A stretch of 64,000 bases of DNA from NCBI RefSeq assembly GCF_001315985.1, contig NZ_BBBI01000001.1, forward strand, positions 186,001-250,000. Direction: 5' to 3'. The DNA is from Vulcanisaeta distributa JCM 11216. Its GTDB lineage: Archaea > Thermoproteota > Thermoprotei > Thermoproteales > Thermocladiaceae. Shown piece by piece: positions 37,706 through 48,251 of this stretch (positions are counted from its first letter, which is position 1; each line of letters begins with the position of its first letter). Both the position numbers and the translations under genes were made by a program. The notes under the pieces were generated by a model. It was not told the DNA's origin. It did not search any database and saw nothing but the letters and a program-made list of their open reading frames with translations.

Positions 37706-38182
37706 TCAAATTCTATTCTTTAACCTATTTCTTATGAAGTTGATAACTTCAGTTATGTCCTTCTTGACTAACTCCTCACTTGTGTATCTGGAAACCTCGC
37801 TGTCCCTGTCTAGGCCGTTGTATTGGAATTCATGTAAATTAAGGGCTATTTCTACGTAGAGCCTAAGCTCCTTATCGCCTATTATTGAGGCTACCTCCCT
37901 AAGTCTTGAACTTGGCATGACTGCTATCAGCCAATCAACTCTATCAACTACCTTATTTGGTCCTAACCTCCTGGTGCCTGGATAGTGCTTTGCTAATTCA
38001 TCCCTATGATCAACGGTTAGCCCAGCCACGTAGGCCTTAATGGCTTGATAGGCCTTGCCGGCGGCGTTCCTCATTAATCCGTTCTGGAGAAACCTCTCGG
38101 CTAGGTCAACCTCGTAGAGGGCTTCCCTAAACCTATCCTCCTGGTACTTCTTAGCGTCTATCCAGGGTTTTGCGATTTCCAC
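37706..38182 (-). CDS. HEPN-like helical protein, divergent PaREP1 relative
   Basis: A 158-residue helical protein: YQEDRFREALYEVDLAERFLQNGLMRNAAGKAYQAIKAYVAGLTVDHRDEL, then RVDWLIAVMPSSRLREVASIIGDKELRLYVEIALNLHEFQYNG, with a charged tail ending NFIRNRLKNRI. The A-G-K-A-Y-x-A and LHxxxYNG patterns parallel the PaREP1 neighbours but divergence is high. Likely HEPN fold. The gene ends 32 bases before the next PaREP1 gene starts on the same strand. The frame is intact. Confidence 0.65.
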   Translation of the reverse strand: MEIAKPWIDAKKYQEDRFREALYEVDLAERFLQNGLMRNAAGKAYQAIKAYVAGLTVDHRDELAKHYPGTRRLGPNKVVDRVDWLIAVMPSSRLREVASIIGDKELRLYVEIALNLHEFQYNGLDRDSEVSRYTSEELVKKDITEVINFIRNRLKNRI

Positions 38183-38214
38183 ATTTCCAATTCTGCGTGA
38201 GGTGATAAAATACT

Positions 38215-38731
38215 TTAGGTCTCAATAACTCTCCTGGCGTTGGTGATTAGGTCCTCAATGAGCTTTAGGTAGCTCGTTAGGTCTTCAACGCCTAGTTTAC
38301 CTTCATGGAAGCCCCCCCAAACATGCAGTGCGTACCCGGCCGCCCAACCAGCCGCAACCCAACTCCCCCCCAGCGTTGATGCGAGCCTATTACTGGCCTT
38401 TTGAAGGTAGTGCGTAAACCACCTTCCCTCCTTCAACGCCTGTTGGAACTCTGGCAAGTTGTATTTCTCTGCAAGGGCCTTAATGGCTTCTTCGGTTGCT
38501 TTATACGCCTTCTCAGAGGCTTGGGTTGCATCGCCCTTGGTCACGTATTCCTTAGCTTCCTTTAGGTATTTTTCGGCAAGTTCAAGCCTAGCCCTAGCCA
38601 GTTCCCTAGGGTCAAGACCCGCTACTTTAATAATGGAGTAGGTTAGTAGGTCCTCAACGTCAAGCCCCCAAATCCTTAATCTTATCATAAATCGCCCTAG
38701 GTAATTCTATTAAAACGATATTCTCACTCAT
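38215..38731 (-). CDS. PaREP1 family protein B (frameshift near start)
   Basis: MSENIVLIELPRAIYDKIKDLG is followed by a 5-C run (38665-38669). With four bases it continues GLDVEDLLTYSIIKVAGLDPRELARARLELAEKYLKEAKEYVTKGDATQASEKAYKATEEAIKALAEKYNLPE in frame. The end GRWFTHYLQKASNRLASTLGG and HVWGGFHEGKLGVEDL matches copies A and C. Length about 171 residues. The N-terminal LPRAIYDKIKDLGLDVEDL is a typical PaREP1 opening, supporting the upstream start. Confidence 0.83.
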
Positions 38732-38777
38732 CGAACGTATCTATCAAATATTATTAATAAGCCTAACTACGTAAGTT

Positions 38778-39262
38778 TTAAGATTCAACTACCCTCCTGG
38801 TGTTAGTTATTAGGTTTTCGATAGGTCTCATATACCTTATTAGGTCATCAGTATTCAATCTAGCTTCATGAAATCCCCCCAGACATGCAGGAAATACGCA
38901 CTACTCCACCCGTTTAATACCCAATCACCTAACTGCTCAGCTAACCTACCGGCCACCGAACCCAATTGGTAGGTATACCACCTACCCTCCTTGATTGCTT
39001 GCTGGTGCTCGGGCGTGTCGAATTTCTCTGCCAACGCCTTGACGCACTCCTCGGCAGCCTTGTAAAGCTTCTCACTGGCTTGAACAGCATCACCCTTACT
39101 AACGTAATCCTTAGCCTCATTAAGGTATTTCTCAGCGAGTTGTAGTCGTAGCTTTACCCCCCCGATTGATGGATCGTTCTTACTTATTGCATTTATTATT
39201 AAGTCCGTGATGTCGATACCCCTCTCCTCAGCAGCCTTTATCAATTCCCTGGGTATTTCCAT
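38778..39262 (-). CDS. PaREP1 family protein C (frameshifted near end)
   Basis: MEIPRELIKAAEERGIDITDLIINAI, LRLQLAEKYLNEAKDYVSKGDAVQASEKLYKAAEECVKALAEKFDTPE and GRWYTYQLGSVAGRLAEQLGDWVLNGWSSAYFLHVWG are close to copies A and B. At the 6-C run 38875-38880 the frame is lost; seven bases give WGGFHEARLNTDDLIRYMRPIENLITNTRRVVES as in the paralogs. Total about 160 residues. This is one case where paralogs, not distant families, define the expected tract length. Confidence 0.83.
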
Positions 39263-39493
39263 TTAATTAAGGGTTAATGATCTGGCTTATATTTTTACTT
39301 ACCTAATTTTATCACGGGTGTTCTCTGTGTCCCAAGCCCTTATTGGTACCTCAACGATACCTCCCATGCATTAGGGTTATGGGCCTCGGCGGTATTACGG
39401 CGGTTCCTGTCGATAATAACGTTTCATCAGATACCGCATTATCCCTAGTTAAGTACCTTATCTATACCCTGGCTAGGTAACGTTGAGGAGGGT

Positions 39494-39816
39494 GATAAGC
39501 TCCTTGGGGGGGAGTACGTGAATAGGCTTGTCCAGGAGGTTCCGAGAGCGCAATCGTACTGTTCGGCTCCAGGGCGTGCGGTGATTACTTACCCAATAGT
39601 GACTATGATGTTGCGGTTATACTTAGGCATGTCACTGATGCGCGTGGTGAGTTATTGAGGCTTCGTTCATTGAAGCCTGAGGGTTTATTCCTGGACTTAC
39701 TCGTGCTTAGTGTTGATGATGTTGATGACCCAGTCATTAAGGAGATGCTTAGGGGGGGCTGTAGGCTTCTCTATGATGGACTAGGTATGGGTAGCCGCCT
39801 CGGTTGTAAACAATAA
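39494..39816 (+). CDS. Minimal nucleotidyltransferase (MNT), frameshifted
   Basis: About 107 residues from a GTG: ISSLGEYVNRLVQEVPESAIVLFGSRACGDYLPNSDYDVAVILRHV, then LLRLRSLKPEGLFLDLLVLSVDDVDDPVIKEMLRGGCRLLYDG. GSRACGD with DYD is the catalytic pattern of Pol-beta-type MNT proteins, which in HEPN-MNT modules AMPylate or neutralise the HEPN partner. Breaks are at the 7-G run 39506-39512 (five needed) and at GTTCC-GAGAG (one C missing). Convergent with glucose dehydrogenase, next to PaREP1 copy C. Confidence 0.78.
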
Positions 39817-39820
39817 TATT

Positions 39821-40869
39821 TTATGATGGGGTTATTTCTAACACGGTCTTTATGTCATCGTGGGTCCACGTATATGCCTCCTGGTAATTACTTAGATTCG
39901 CCCTCTTGGTTATTAACTTGGCGGGCCAGTTATTGAACTCGTCCTTAGCCCTCCTCAGGTGTTCCAGGGCCATTTCGAAGTGCCTGATCCCGGCGTTCAC
40001 GGAACCTATGATCACCTTATTATTAAGGACAACATTAGTCATTAACTCGCCAAGACCACTTAACGAACCACCGCCCGGGTATACGCCGAGTAGGACGTAG
40101 ACACCATTTGGTGCGATGTGCCTGAGCCCCTCACTAATTACCTGTGGCGATCCAGTGGCCTCGATCACTATGTCAAATTCACCGCTTATCTGCTCAGTCA
40201 TGGAGTCCACGTACGTACCGCCAAGCTCCTTAACGAGCCTCGCCTTTAGGCTATCCGGCGGCCTTGTGGCTGTCGTCACCGTGCTAAGGCCCATCAGTCT
40301 AAGGACCATCGTGGCCAGTAAACCCACGGGCCTGCGCCAAGCACTAATGCGGTCCTTGGTTTCCAGTCAAACCTGGCCTGCCCAATCCTCATGGCCATGT
40401 CAATCCCCTTCTCAACCACCGAGAGTGGTTCTGTGAGCACTGCAACGTCAATGGTCTCTTTCGGCACCCTAACCAAGTACTTGGCATCAGTCACTGAGTA
40501 CTCGGCTGCGTGACCGTGTAATCCCCAAATGCCATGTTCCAGGTAATGACCAACTGGGCAGAAGTCCACGGGTAGGTCACAATTCAGTGGCCTCCTCACC
40601 GTTGGCACCACTATGTCGCCGACACCCACATTATCCACGCCATCACCAAGCTCAACAACCTCAGCAACCGCCTCGTGACCAAGGACTAGGTATTGACTGC
40701 CCTCGGGTGCCTTGCCATATCTGCCCTCGATTATCTCCTTATCCGTGCCACAAACACCTACCCTAATTGGCTTGAGCAGGACTTGCCCCCCCTTACTGGG
40801 GGTTGGGCTTGGGTACATCCATTAACCTCAGCGATTCTGGTACACCTGGGATAACCGTGACTGCTTCAT
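39821..40869 (-). CDS. gdh: Glucose 1-dehydrogenase (archaeal MDR type, frameshifted)
   Basis: Oxidises glucose (and often other aldoses) to the lactone, first step of the branched Entner-Doudoroff route. The start reads MKAVTVIPGVPESLRLMDVPKPNP if the AA after ATG is AAA. Then VLLKPIRVGVCGTDKEIIEGRYGKAPEG and LGHEAVAEVVELG give the zinc-enzyme core. Breaks lie at the 5-base run 40796-40800 (four needed) and near 40326 (GAGPVGLLATMVLRL expected). The C terminus is EAYTWTHDDIKTVLEI. Strongly similar to the Thermoproteus tenax enzyme. Confidence 0.88.
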
Positions 40870-40932
40870 ATGACCACTATGTAGGGTACTAATATAAATA
40901 TTTTAGAATAGTGGTTTCATTTAAAAATGATT

Positions 40933-42869
40933 TTAGGGACCCTTCATGAGTATTATCCTCTCATCCTTATCCTTCAATATCTTCTTAACGGCGTCGTAAA
41001 CCTCATCAACGAATATGGGCCTCCCCGTGACCTTAACGACCTTGTGCCTAATCTCAATACCTGTCTTCTCCCTAATCACGCTGGCGGCTTGCGCGTCGTA
41101 GTTCGACTCAACATCAATTATTAACTGCCCCCCCTTACTTAGGGCGTTCTTCACGAAATCGCTTGGGAATGGTATGAACATCTTAAGCTGCAGGAAGTTA
41201 ACCCTATAGCCCTCCCTGTTTAGCATGTTCATGACGTCTAGTAATACGCCCTTTGTTGATCCCCAACCAACGAGGGTTATGTCCGCACTCTCCGGCCCGT
41301 ATAACCTAACTTTGTCCGTGATTGGTATTTCCCTATCCGCAAGCTCGAGCTTCTTCATCCTCTTCTCATACATCTCTGTCCTTGTGACTGGGTCCTCGGT
41401 TATGTGGCCGAACTCGTCATGTTCATCGCCAGTTAACCAGAATATTGGTCCTAACCGGGTATTGACCTTGGCGATACTCCATCCTTCGTTATCCTAAACC
41501 TCCTATAATCATTATCATCCTTCGTTACTATTAATCCCCTATCAATCTTGAGGGCCTTCTTGTCGATGTCCCAGATAACAGTTGAGTATGAATTGGCGAG
41601 GGCCTTATCAACCAGGTGGAACACGGGCATTTGATACCTCTCGGCCCAGTTGAGGGCTTTGTACGCGTCCTCAATCGTCTCCCTGTGATCACCCGATGAG
41701 ATCACTATCCTTGGGAACTCGCCATGGCCCATGTGCATCACGAACCTAAGGTCTGACTGGCTATTCCTCGTTGCCATACCCGTGCTTGGTCCAGCCCTCT
41801 GGTAGTGCGTTATCACGATAGGCACCTCATTCATTCCCGCGAACCCCCCCGTACCCTCAACCATCAGACTCAATCCAGGCCCTGATGTCGCCGTCGCAGC
41901 CCTGGCACCAGCAATCCCGGCGCCAATTGCCATGTTTATTGCCGAGATCTCATCCTCAGTTTGGACAACCACTACACCAGCCTTCTCCAGGGCCTTGGCC
42001 TCCTCAGTGACCGGGTCAAGGCTAACTATGTTGTGAGCCTCTATGAAGAAGGACTCGTCGGCTGCGGGCGTTATTGGGTAATAGGTCTGGAACCTGAGGC
42101 CACCGAGTATCTTGCCTATTGCAGCTGCCTCATTGCCATTAACAATTATTGCCCTGACATCCCTCTTTATTGGTGGTAGTGATATATTGGTCTTTATGGA
42201 CTTTGCATAATCATAAACAACCTCAACGATGGCCTTATTATACTCAAACAACTTACCCCCTCCTACCCGTGAACACATCCTCGAGGCCCTTAAACACATA
42301 ATCAATGGGCAGACCCATCACGCTGTTGAGTAGGCCGTCATAACCACGTTCGAGTACCTACCAATGAGTGAGGGTAGGTCGATGTCATGTAACCTCTTCT
42401 TAACCTCCTGAAGTAGGTCAGCGTAGTGCATTGTTAGTACATTTACCCCATTATTCCTCAGGTAGTCGATGACGCCCTTTACCGTAGGCTCAATGCCGGA
42501 CTTACTAAAGTACTCCTTAAGTCTCTCCTTAAACTCATCCTCCATGTATTGCATTTGATCAAGCCTTGTATTGAAGGTTGATGTATCGAGGATTACGTAC
42601 CCACCACGCTTAACGTCCTGGAAGTGCGTGAATACTGACTCCGCATCGAGGGCCACCAAAACATCTATTGTACTTAGAAATCCTCCCCTGGGTTCATCAC
42701 TGACCCTGACCATGAAGTAGCTATGCCTACCCTTAATGTTTGAGAAGTACTCCCTGTCACCAATTACGTAGTAGCCAGCCCTGGCGACAGACCTCATGAA
42801 AACATTAGCACCGGTGTCAATGCCTCCACCCTGTGGTCCACCAATAACCCACATTATGTCCGTAGGCAT
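40933..42869 (-). CDS. 2-oxoacid:ferredoxin oxidoreductase, fused gamma-alpha subunit (frameshifted)
   Basis: Oxidises 2-oxoacids to acyl-CoA with ferredoxin reduction. The N-terminal gamma domain (MPTDIMWVIGGPQGGGIDTGANVF...FSNIKGRHSYFMVRVSDEP) is fused to the alpha domain with IIVNGNEAAAIGKILGGLRFQTYYPITPAADES and GPGLSLMVEG. After a break near 41455 comes LGPIFWLTGDEHDEFGHITEDP and the domain II end LIIDVESNYDAQAASVIREKTG. Breaks are near 42330, at a 5-base run 42255-42259 (four needed), and near 41455. The beta subunit with thiamine site is not adjacent. Confidence 0.88.
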
Positions 42870-42995
42870 TACACTAAGCTCTCTGAGACCTATTTATTAA
42901 GTCTTCTCCCATTGTAGAATATGTATTGATCGTGTAAGCTTGAGTCTATGTAATTAATTCAATAAAATATAAATTTATTCGTATGAATTAATGAA

Positions 42996-44005
42996 TTAAG
43001 GCTTAATAAGTACCTTCCCAATCCTAGAATTATTTCTCATAAAATCCAGGGCATCACTAAACTTATCCAATGGATATGTGGCAGCCACGATGGGCCTAAC
43101 CAACCCCCCCCTACTCAGTATTCTGAGGGTCTCGGCAACGTCAGACCTATTAGACCTGACATTGCCGATGACAACTACGTCCTTCAATATCAAGTAACCA
43201 AGCCTCAGCGGATAGCTCTCATCAGGGTTTACATTCCCAATCACCACTACCCTACCCCCCCACTACGCAGGCTCTTTAGCGATTCATCAAGTGTGGGCGT
43301 CCCCACGGCCTCTATAACCACATCCGCACCAACACCATTGGTTAAGTCCTTAACGACCTTACTAAACCTCTGCTCGGTAATAACGTCATCCGTGAACTGC
43401 CTAATGAACTTGGCCTTGTCTGGCGACCGAGTAACCGCAATAACCCTAGCACCCAGCGCCTTGGCTAATTGAACCGCGTGAATACCAACACCGCCGCTTG
43501 CACCGGTCACGACAACGGTCTCACCATGTGTTAACCCAGCCCTCTTAATTCCCTTATATACCATGGCTATTACGCAGGGAACAAGCACAGCCAACTCATC
43601 GGGCACCTCATTGGGAACCTTAACCAATGCATTGCCTGAAACCCTCGCATACTCCGCGAAGAACCCATCAACGTTCTCACCATAACTAAGCGCATTGATG
43701 CAGTACGCGTCGAGACCGCGCATACAGAATTCACAGGTGCCATCAGGCTCATGTAACAGCGGCACAACCCTATCGCCTGGCCTAAACCTAGGATCCCTAG
43801 ACTCAACCACTACGCCGACAGCCTCATGGCCCAAAATAACGGGGTACTTCATGCGCGGGTAATAACCAGCCAATTGGAGTAGGTCTCGGTAACACAGAGC
43901 GGCATAATTTATCTTTATCAGTACATCACCATCATTAAGCCTTGGCATCGGTACATCACGCACCTCGTACTTACCCCCCCTTTCATAAACAACGACTGCC
44001 TTCAT
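42996..44005 (-). CDS. Zinc-dependent alcohol dehydrogenase family protein (frameshifted)
   Basis: An MDR dehydrogenase of about 335 residues. MKAVVVYERGGKYEVRDVPMP, the zinc site LCYRDLLQLAGYYPRMKYPVILGHEAVG, a structural-zinc Cys pair (CEFCMRGLDAYC) and the NAD(P) motif TGASGGVGIHAVQLAKALGA are intact. The frame is lost at the 7-C run 43255-43261, where five bases give SGGRVVVIGNVNPDESYPLRLG. It could be an alcohol dehydrogenase or acryloyl-CoA-reductase-like enzyme. Substrate unknown. Confidence 0.85.
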
Positions 44006-44050
44006 TAATTAATAACAGAATTACCGCGTTTTAAGGAATTCCCCCCCTGC

Positions 44051-44878
44051 CTATTCCTTAAATTCAACCCTGGCTAGTTCATAATCATCGGGCTTCATGT
44101 TATATAGCTCATCAACGAGGTTCACCTTCAGTGACGCCGGGCCAAAGGATCTCTTCTCGGCCTTCTCTGCGGCTACCTCGAACGTGACCAAGCCCTCCAC
44201 CGAGGCAATTAGGAAGTCCCTGTTCACGGCCATGAAGCCTGCAATTACTGAACCAACCATACAGCCACTACCCGTTATGTACTGCAGCATCGGTGTTCCA
44301 TTACTAACAATCGCGGTTCTCCTGCCGTCAGACACGTAGTCCCTGGGCCCCCCCGTGATCACGGCGGTGACGCCGTACTCCCTAGCCAACTTCTCAGCAA
44401 CCTCAGGGCTAGCCTCACCCAGCGAGTCCACGCCCTTAACCATGCCAGACACGCCGGCCAAAGCCATCATCTCACCGCCATTCCCCCCCTTAAGCACACT
44501 AACCTCGACCTCATTGAGTATCTTGAGCGTGGTCTCGGTCCTGAGCCTAGTGGCACCTGCACCGACTGGGTCCAGGAGAACAGGCACGTTATTCCTACTC
44601 GCGGCCTTACCGGCCAGTATGAAGGACTCTATCCACCTATCATCGAGTGTGCCAATATTTATGTAAACGACATCAGCCCTTGAGGCTAGCTCCTCAACCT
44701 CTTCCCTGGCATGGGCCATTATTGGTGATGCGCCTACGGCAAGGGTTATATTCGCGGCATCATTCATAACCACATAGTTCATTAGGTGATGAATTAGGGG
44801 TCTCTTTTTCCTGATGTTTTGTAGGTCATTCCAGTAGTTGATCATCACTTTTTCAATAACATTCTTATTAATAAACAC
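44051..44878 (-). CDS. thiM: Hydroxyethylthiazole kinase
   Basis: Salvages the thiazole moiety of thiamine. HHLMNYVVMNDAANITLAVGASPIMA, VLLDPVGAGATRLRTETTLKIL, GNGGEMMALAG and the C-terminal ITGSGCMVGSVIAGFMA are clear ThiM motifs. Two tracts (GGPRDYVSDG, LKGGNGGEM) are a Gly longer than usual. The frame is open from 44878, but MINYWNDLQNIRKKRPLIHH is a more typical start. No TPP riboswitch is visible upstream. Confidence 0.92.
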   Translation of the reverse strand: MFINKNVIEKVMINYWNDLQNIRKKRPLIHHLMNYVVMNDAANITLAVGASPIMAHAREEVEELASRADVVYINIGTLDDRWIESFILAGKAASRNNVPVLLDPVGAGATRLRTETTLKILNEVEVSVLKGGNGGEMMALAGVSGMVKGVDSLGEASPEVAEKLAREYGVTAVITGGPRDYVSDGRRTAIVSNGTPMLQYITGSGCMVGSVIAGFMAVNRDFLIASVEGLVTFEVAAEKAEKRSFGPASLKVNLVDELYNMKPDDYELARVEFKE

Positions 44879-44954
44879 TAAGTGTTTTATTCATTAATTT
44901 AGGACCAGGGGTAAATAATTACTCGCATAAAGTAATTCAACACCCAGCGACGCA

Positions 44955-46932
44955 TCAGTGGTTCATCCTAACCTCCCCATGATTTCCAACAAGAGCCTTC
45001 CACCCTGGTGGAATAATTATTGTTGAACCATACTCCTCAATTATGGCTGGTCCCTCAATAGCCTGGTTCATCGGTACATCATCACGCCAGTAAATAGGCG
45101 CCTCAACCCAATCATCAAAGAACACCCTCCTAAAGCTCCTCGGCCTAGCCTCGCCCTCGGTCCTTGGCGCCCTAAACCTCGGCTTAACCCTGGTTATCAC
45201 CGCGAATACCCTAATGGTAACAACCTCAATGGGCCTACTCAGCTTAAAACCATACGTCGCATAGTGCCTATCATTGAATACCCTCTCAATATCACTCATG
45301 CTCGCCGGCCTACCGATGGGTATTGTTAACTCCCAACCCTGCCCAACATACCTAACATCGGCATACCTAAGGAAGTAATCAACCTACTCAACCTACTGAG
45401 CAACTCATCCTCAAGCCTCCTAAATCCATCCTCAAGATCCCTTGGGAATGATGACCTAGCCTCAAACCTCTCATCAGCCATTAACAGGCCGAGGGCGCTG
45501 AAGGCACCTGGCTCAGGCGGCACAATCACGGAGCCAATCCCCAACTCCTCGGCTATGTAGGGCGCAAACTGAGGACCAGCACCACCAAAGGCCATTAACG
45601 TGAAGTCCCTCGGGTCAAGACCCCCTCTCGACAGTCACAAGCCTAACGGCCCTAGCCATCTCAACAACCGCAAGCCTAATGGCTCAAGGGCCACGTTGAT
45701 GGGATCGCCAAGCCTCACCAATCCCTTAACGCAGCGTCCCTATCAAGTCTCATCTCACCGCCGAGTAGGTAGTCGCCAATCCTTCCAAGGACGACATTTG
45801 CATCAGTCAGCGTTGGTTCCTTACCACCCCCCCTACCATAGCATATAGGCCCCCCCGGATCAGCCCCCCCAGCGCTAATAGGGCCAACCCTAAGGGCCCC
45901 CGCCTCGTCACGCCAAATAATAGTCCCACCGCCACTTGAGACCTCGGCAAGGTCAATGAATGGGAACCTAACTGGGTAGCCACTGCCCTTGACTAGCCTC
46001 CCGTGGTGGACCTCACCGCCGACCTCGTATTCCGTGGTCACCTCAGGCTCATGCCTTAGTATTGAGGATGCCTTAGCCGTGGTGCCACCCATGTCAAAGC
46101 CAATAACATTCTCAACACCAATTAACTTAGAGAACTCCGCAGCAGCCACAGCACCGGCTGCGGGGGGGCCGGACTCGATTAATTGAACTGGCCTCTCCAC
46201 AGCCTCATTCGCATCCACGAGACCACCTGCGCTGGACATTATGTAGAACTTACTAATACCAAGCTCCTTAAGGCCCTCTGAGAACCTGGCTATGTACTCA
46301 CTGACTATCGGCATGAGCGCTGCGTTAACAACCGTCGTCGAAGTCCTCTCATACTCCCTAGGCTCAGGGGCTATCTTACTCGATAAACTAACGTATTTGA
46401 AGTACTTCCTAAGTACGTCACCTGTAACCTCCTCATTGGCTGGGTTAATGTATGAGTGAAGGTATGAAACAGCCACACTAACGACACCCATTGACCTAGC
46501 CTTAACGGCGTACTCCTCAACCTCCCTGGGATCAACCTGCTTAGCCACCGTGCCATCAGCCAAAACCCTCTCCTCAACCTCAAACCTAAGCTCCCTAGGG
46601 ACCAGGGGTCTCGGTTTATCGAAGAACAGGTCATAAAGCCTAGGCCTATTTTGACGGCCGATTTCGACAATGTCCCTAAAACCCTTCGTAGTGAACAAAG
46701 CCACCTTGGGGGGGATCTCAAGGCCGACCTGCCCAAGCAGGGTATTAGTGCCGATGGTCGTCGCATGAAGAACCTCGGAAATAGGCTCCCTAATTCTCCT
46801 TAAGCCCTCGAGTACGGCAACCTCGGGACTCCTCGGAGTACTGAGGACTTTGATCGAGTATATAGTCCCATCATTCCTGAGGATAACGAAATCCGTAAAT
46901 GTGCCACCAACATCAACGGCAACGACCACCAT
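44955..46932 (-). CDS. hyuA: Hydantoinase/oxoprolinase A-subunit family (HyuA), frameshifted
   Basis: An ATP-dependent ASKHA-fold enzyme. [45 protein letters not shown] and [10 protein letters not shown] are classic. The segment usually GADPGPxCYGRGG reads [16 protein letters not shown], one Gly longer at each of three G/C runs. The frame breaks near 45715 and at the 5-C run 45620-45624, where four give [19 protein letters not shown], and again near 45300. No HyuB partner is adjacent. Substrate is unknown (hydantoin, oxoproline and acetophenone-type are family options). Confidence 0.86.
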
Positions 46933-47023
46933 GTATAATCAGGGTGTGAAATTACCACATTATTATTTATGTTTTTACCATGCGTATATTGAGTAAATAA
47001 AATAGAAAATGAACAAAACAGTT

Positions 47024-48213
47024 TTACACCCTCATTATCACTACTGTGCTTGCCTGCATTAGGTCGCCCCCCCAGGCATGGGCAAGACCCGTATACACGG
47101 GCTTCTTAACCTGCCTCTTGCCTGCCTTCCCGGCTAGTTGCCAGTAGATCTCGTTAACCTTCATAACGCCGGCAGCGGCTATCGGGTTGCCAACACCGAG
47201 TAACCCACCCGATGGGTTTATTGGTAAGTCACCATCCCTCTGAGTAACGCCATCCTTGGTTAACCTTGGGGGCTTCGCATTTCTTGGCCAGCCCAAGACC
47301 CTCCATGTGATGTAACTCCTTATAGTCAAATGGGTCATAAACCTCCGCAACGTCGATTTCCCTCCTCGGGTTTGTTATGCCAGCCATTTTATAGGCCATC
47401 TGGGCGGCCACGTTGGCGTACTCGGGGAATGCCAAGTCCCTGTTGGTCCAGGACGTTGTGTCCAGAGCCCAACCAACTCCATCAATCCAGACCGGCGTGT
47501 CCGTCTGCCTCCTGGCAACGTCCTCACTGGCTACCACGAATGCCGCTGCCCCCATCACTTGCAGGCGATATGTCGAGTAGTTGGACGGGCCAGACCAAGA
47601 CTTCGCTCTTGAGCACGTCGTCCACCGTTATGTTAGCGGCCACTTGGGCCGCTGGGTGGTCGAGGGCATTACGCTTATTCTTAACGCTGACTAGGGCTAT
47701 GTCCTCCTTCTTAACGCCGCACTTATACATGTACCTATGCATCTCCATCGCGAATATCCAGATTAGGTTCGGCTGCAGTGGTACCTCAGTTACTGGGTCC
47801 CATATGTACCTAAACACGGCCTGTGGATGCGGTATATCCGCGTTGCTCATTTTCTCCTCAGCAACCGCCAGCACAGTCCTGCAGTGCCCACTGGCCACGT
47901 GCCACCAGGCTGCTATTGGTACCATCACGCCGGTAGCACCGCCAACGAAAACCCTCATTGTCGGCTTACCAACACCGCCAGCCCCCCCATCAGCCAGGTA
48001 CTCACCCTTCATGTGAATCCCATCAAATGTGTCCGGCGCGGACCCAATGACCACGCAGTCAATATCCTTAAGCGTAAGCCCAGCCTCATCAAGTGCCTGC
48101 TTAGCCGCTATCCAGGCAAGCTCCTTGGGCGTCTCGAGCATCCTCCTTCTAAATAACGTGAGTCCTGCACCGATTACGGCGGGCCTATGCTTAATGTAAA
48201 TGTTCCTACTCAT
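47024..48213 (-). CDS. Thiolase-fold protein 1 lacking catalytic Cys and His (frameshifted)
   Basis: Thiolase superfamily, SCP2/nonspecific lipid-transfer type. N-terminal AVIGAGLTLFRRRMLETPKELAWIAAKQALDEAGL and ASGHCRTVLAVAEEKMS are family-like. The nucleophile segment reads RVFVGGATG, with Gly where Cys is expected, and the C-terminal HP motif reads GVGNPIAAAG, with Asn for His. Breaks lie near 47560 and at a 5-base run near 47270 (four needed, giving EAPRLTKDG). A partner of DUF35 proteins is likely. A condensing thiolase activity is unlikely. Confidence 0.8.
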
Positions 48214-48251
48214 GAAATACCACCCATGGCTTGCTTCTTAAGCATTACCGA

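Noticed and set aside
44879-44960. TPP riboswitch upstream of thiM
   Set aside because: The space is under 80 bases and lacks the conserved CUGAGA and related elements.
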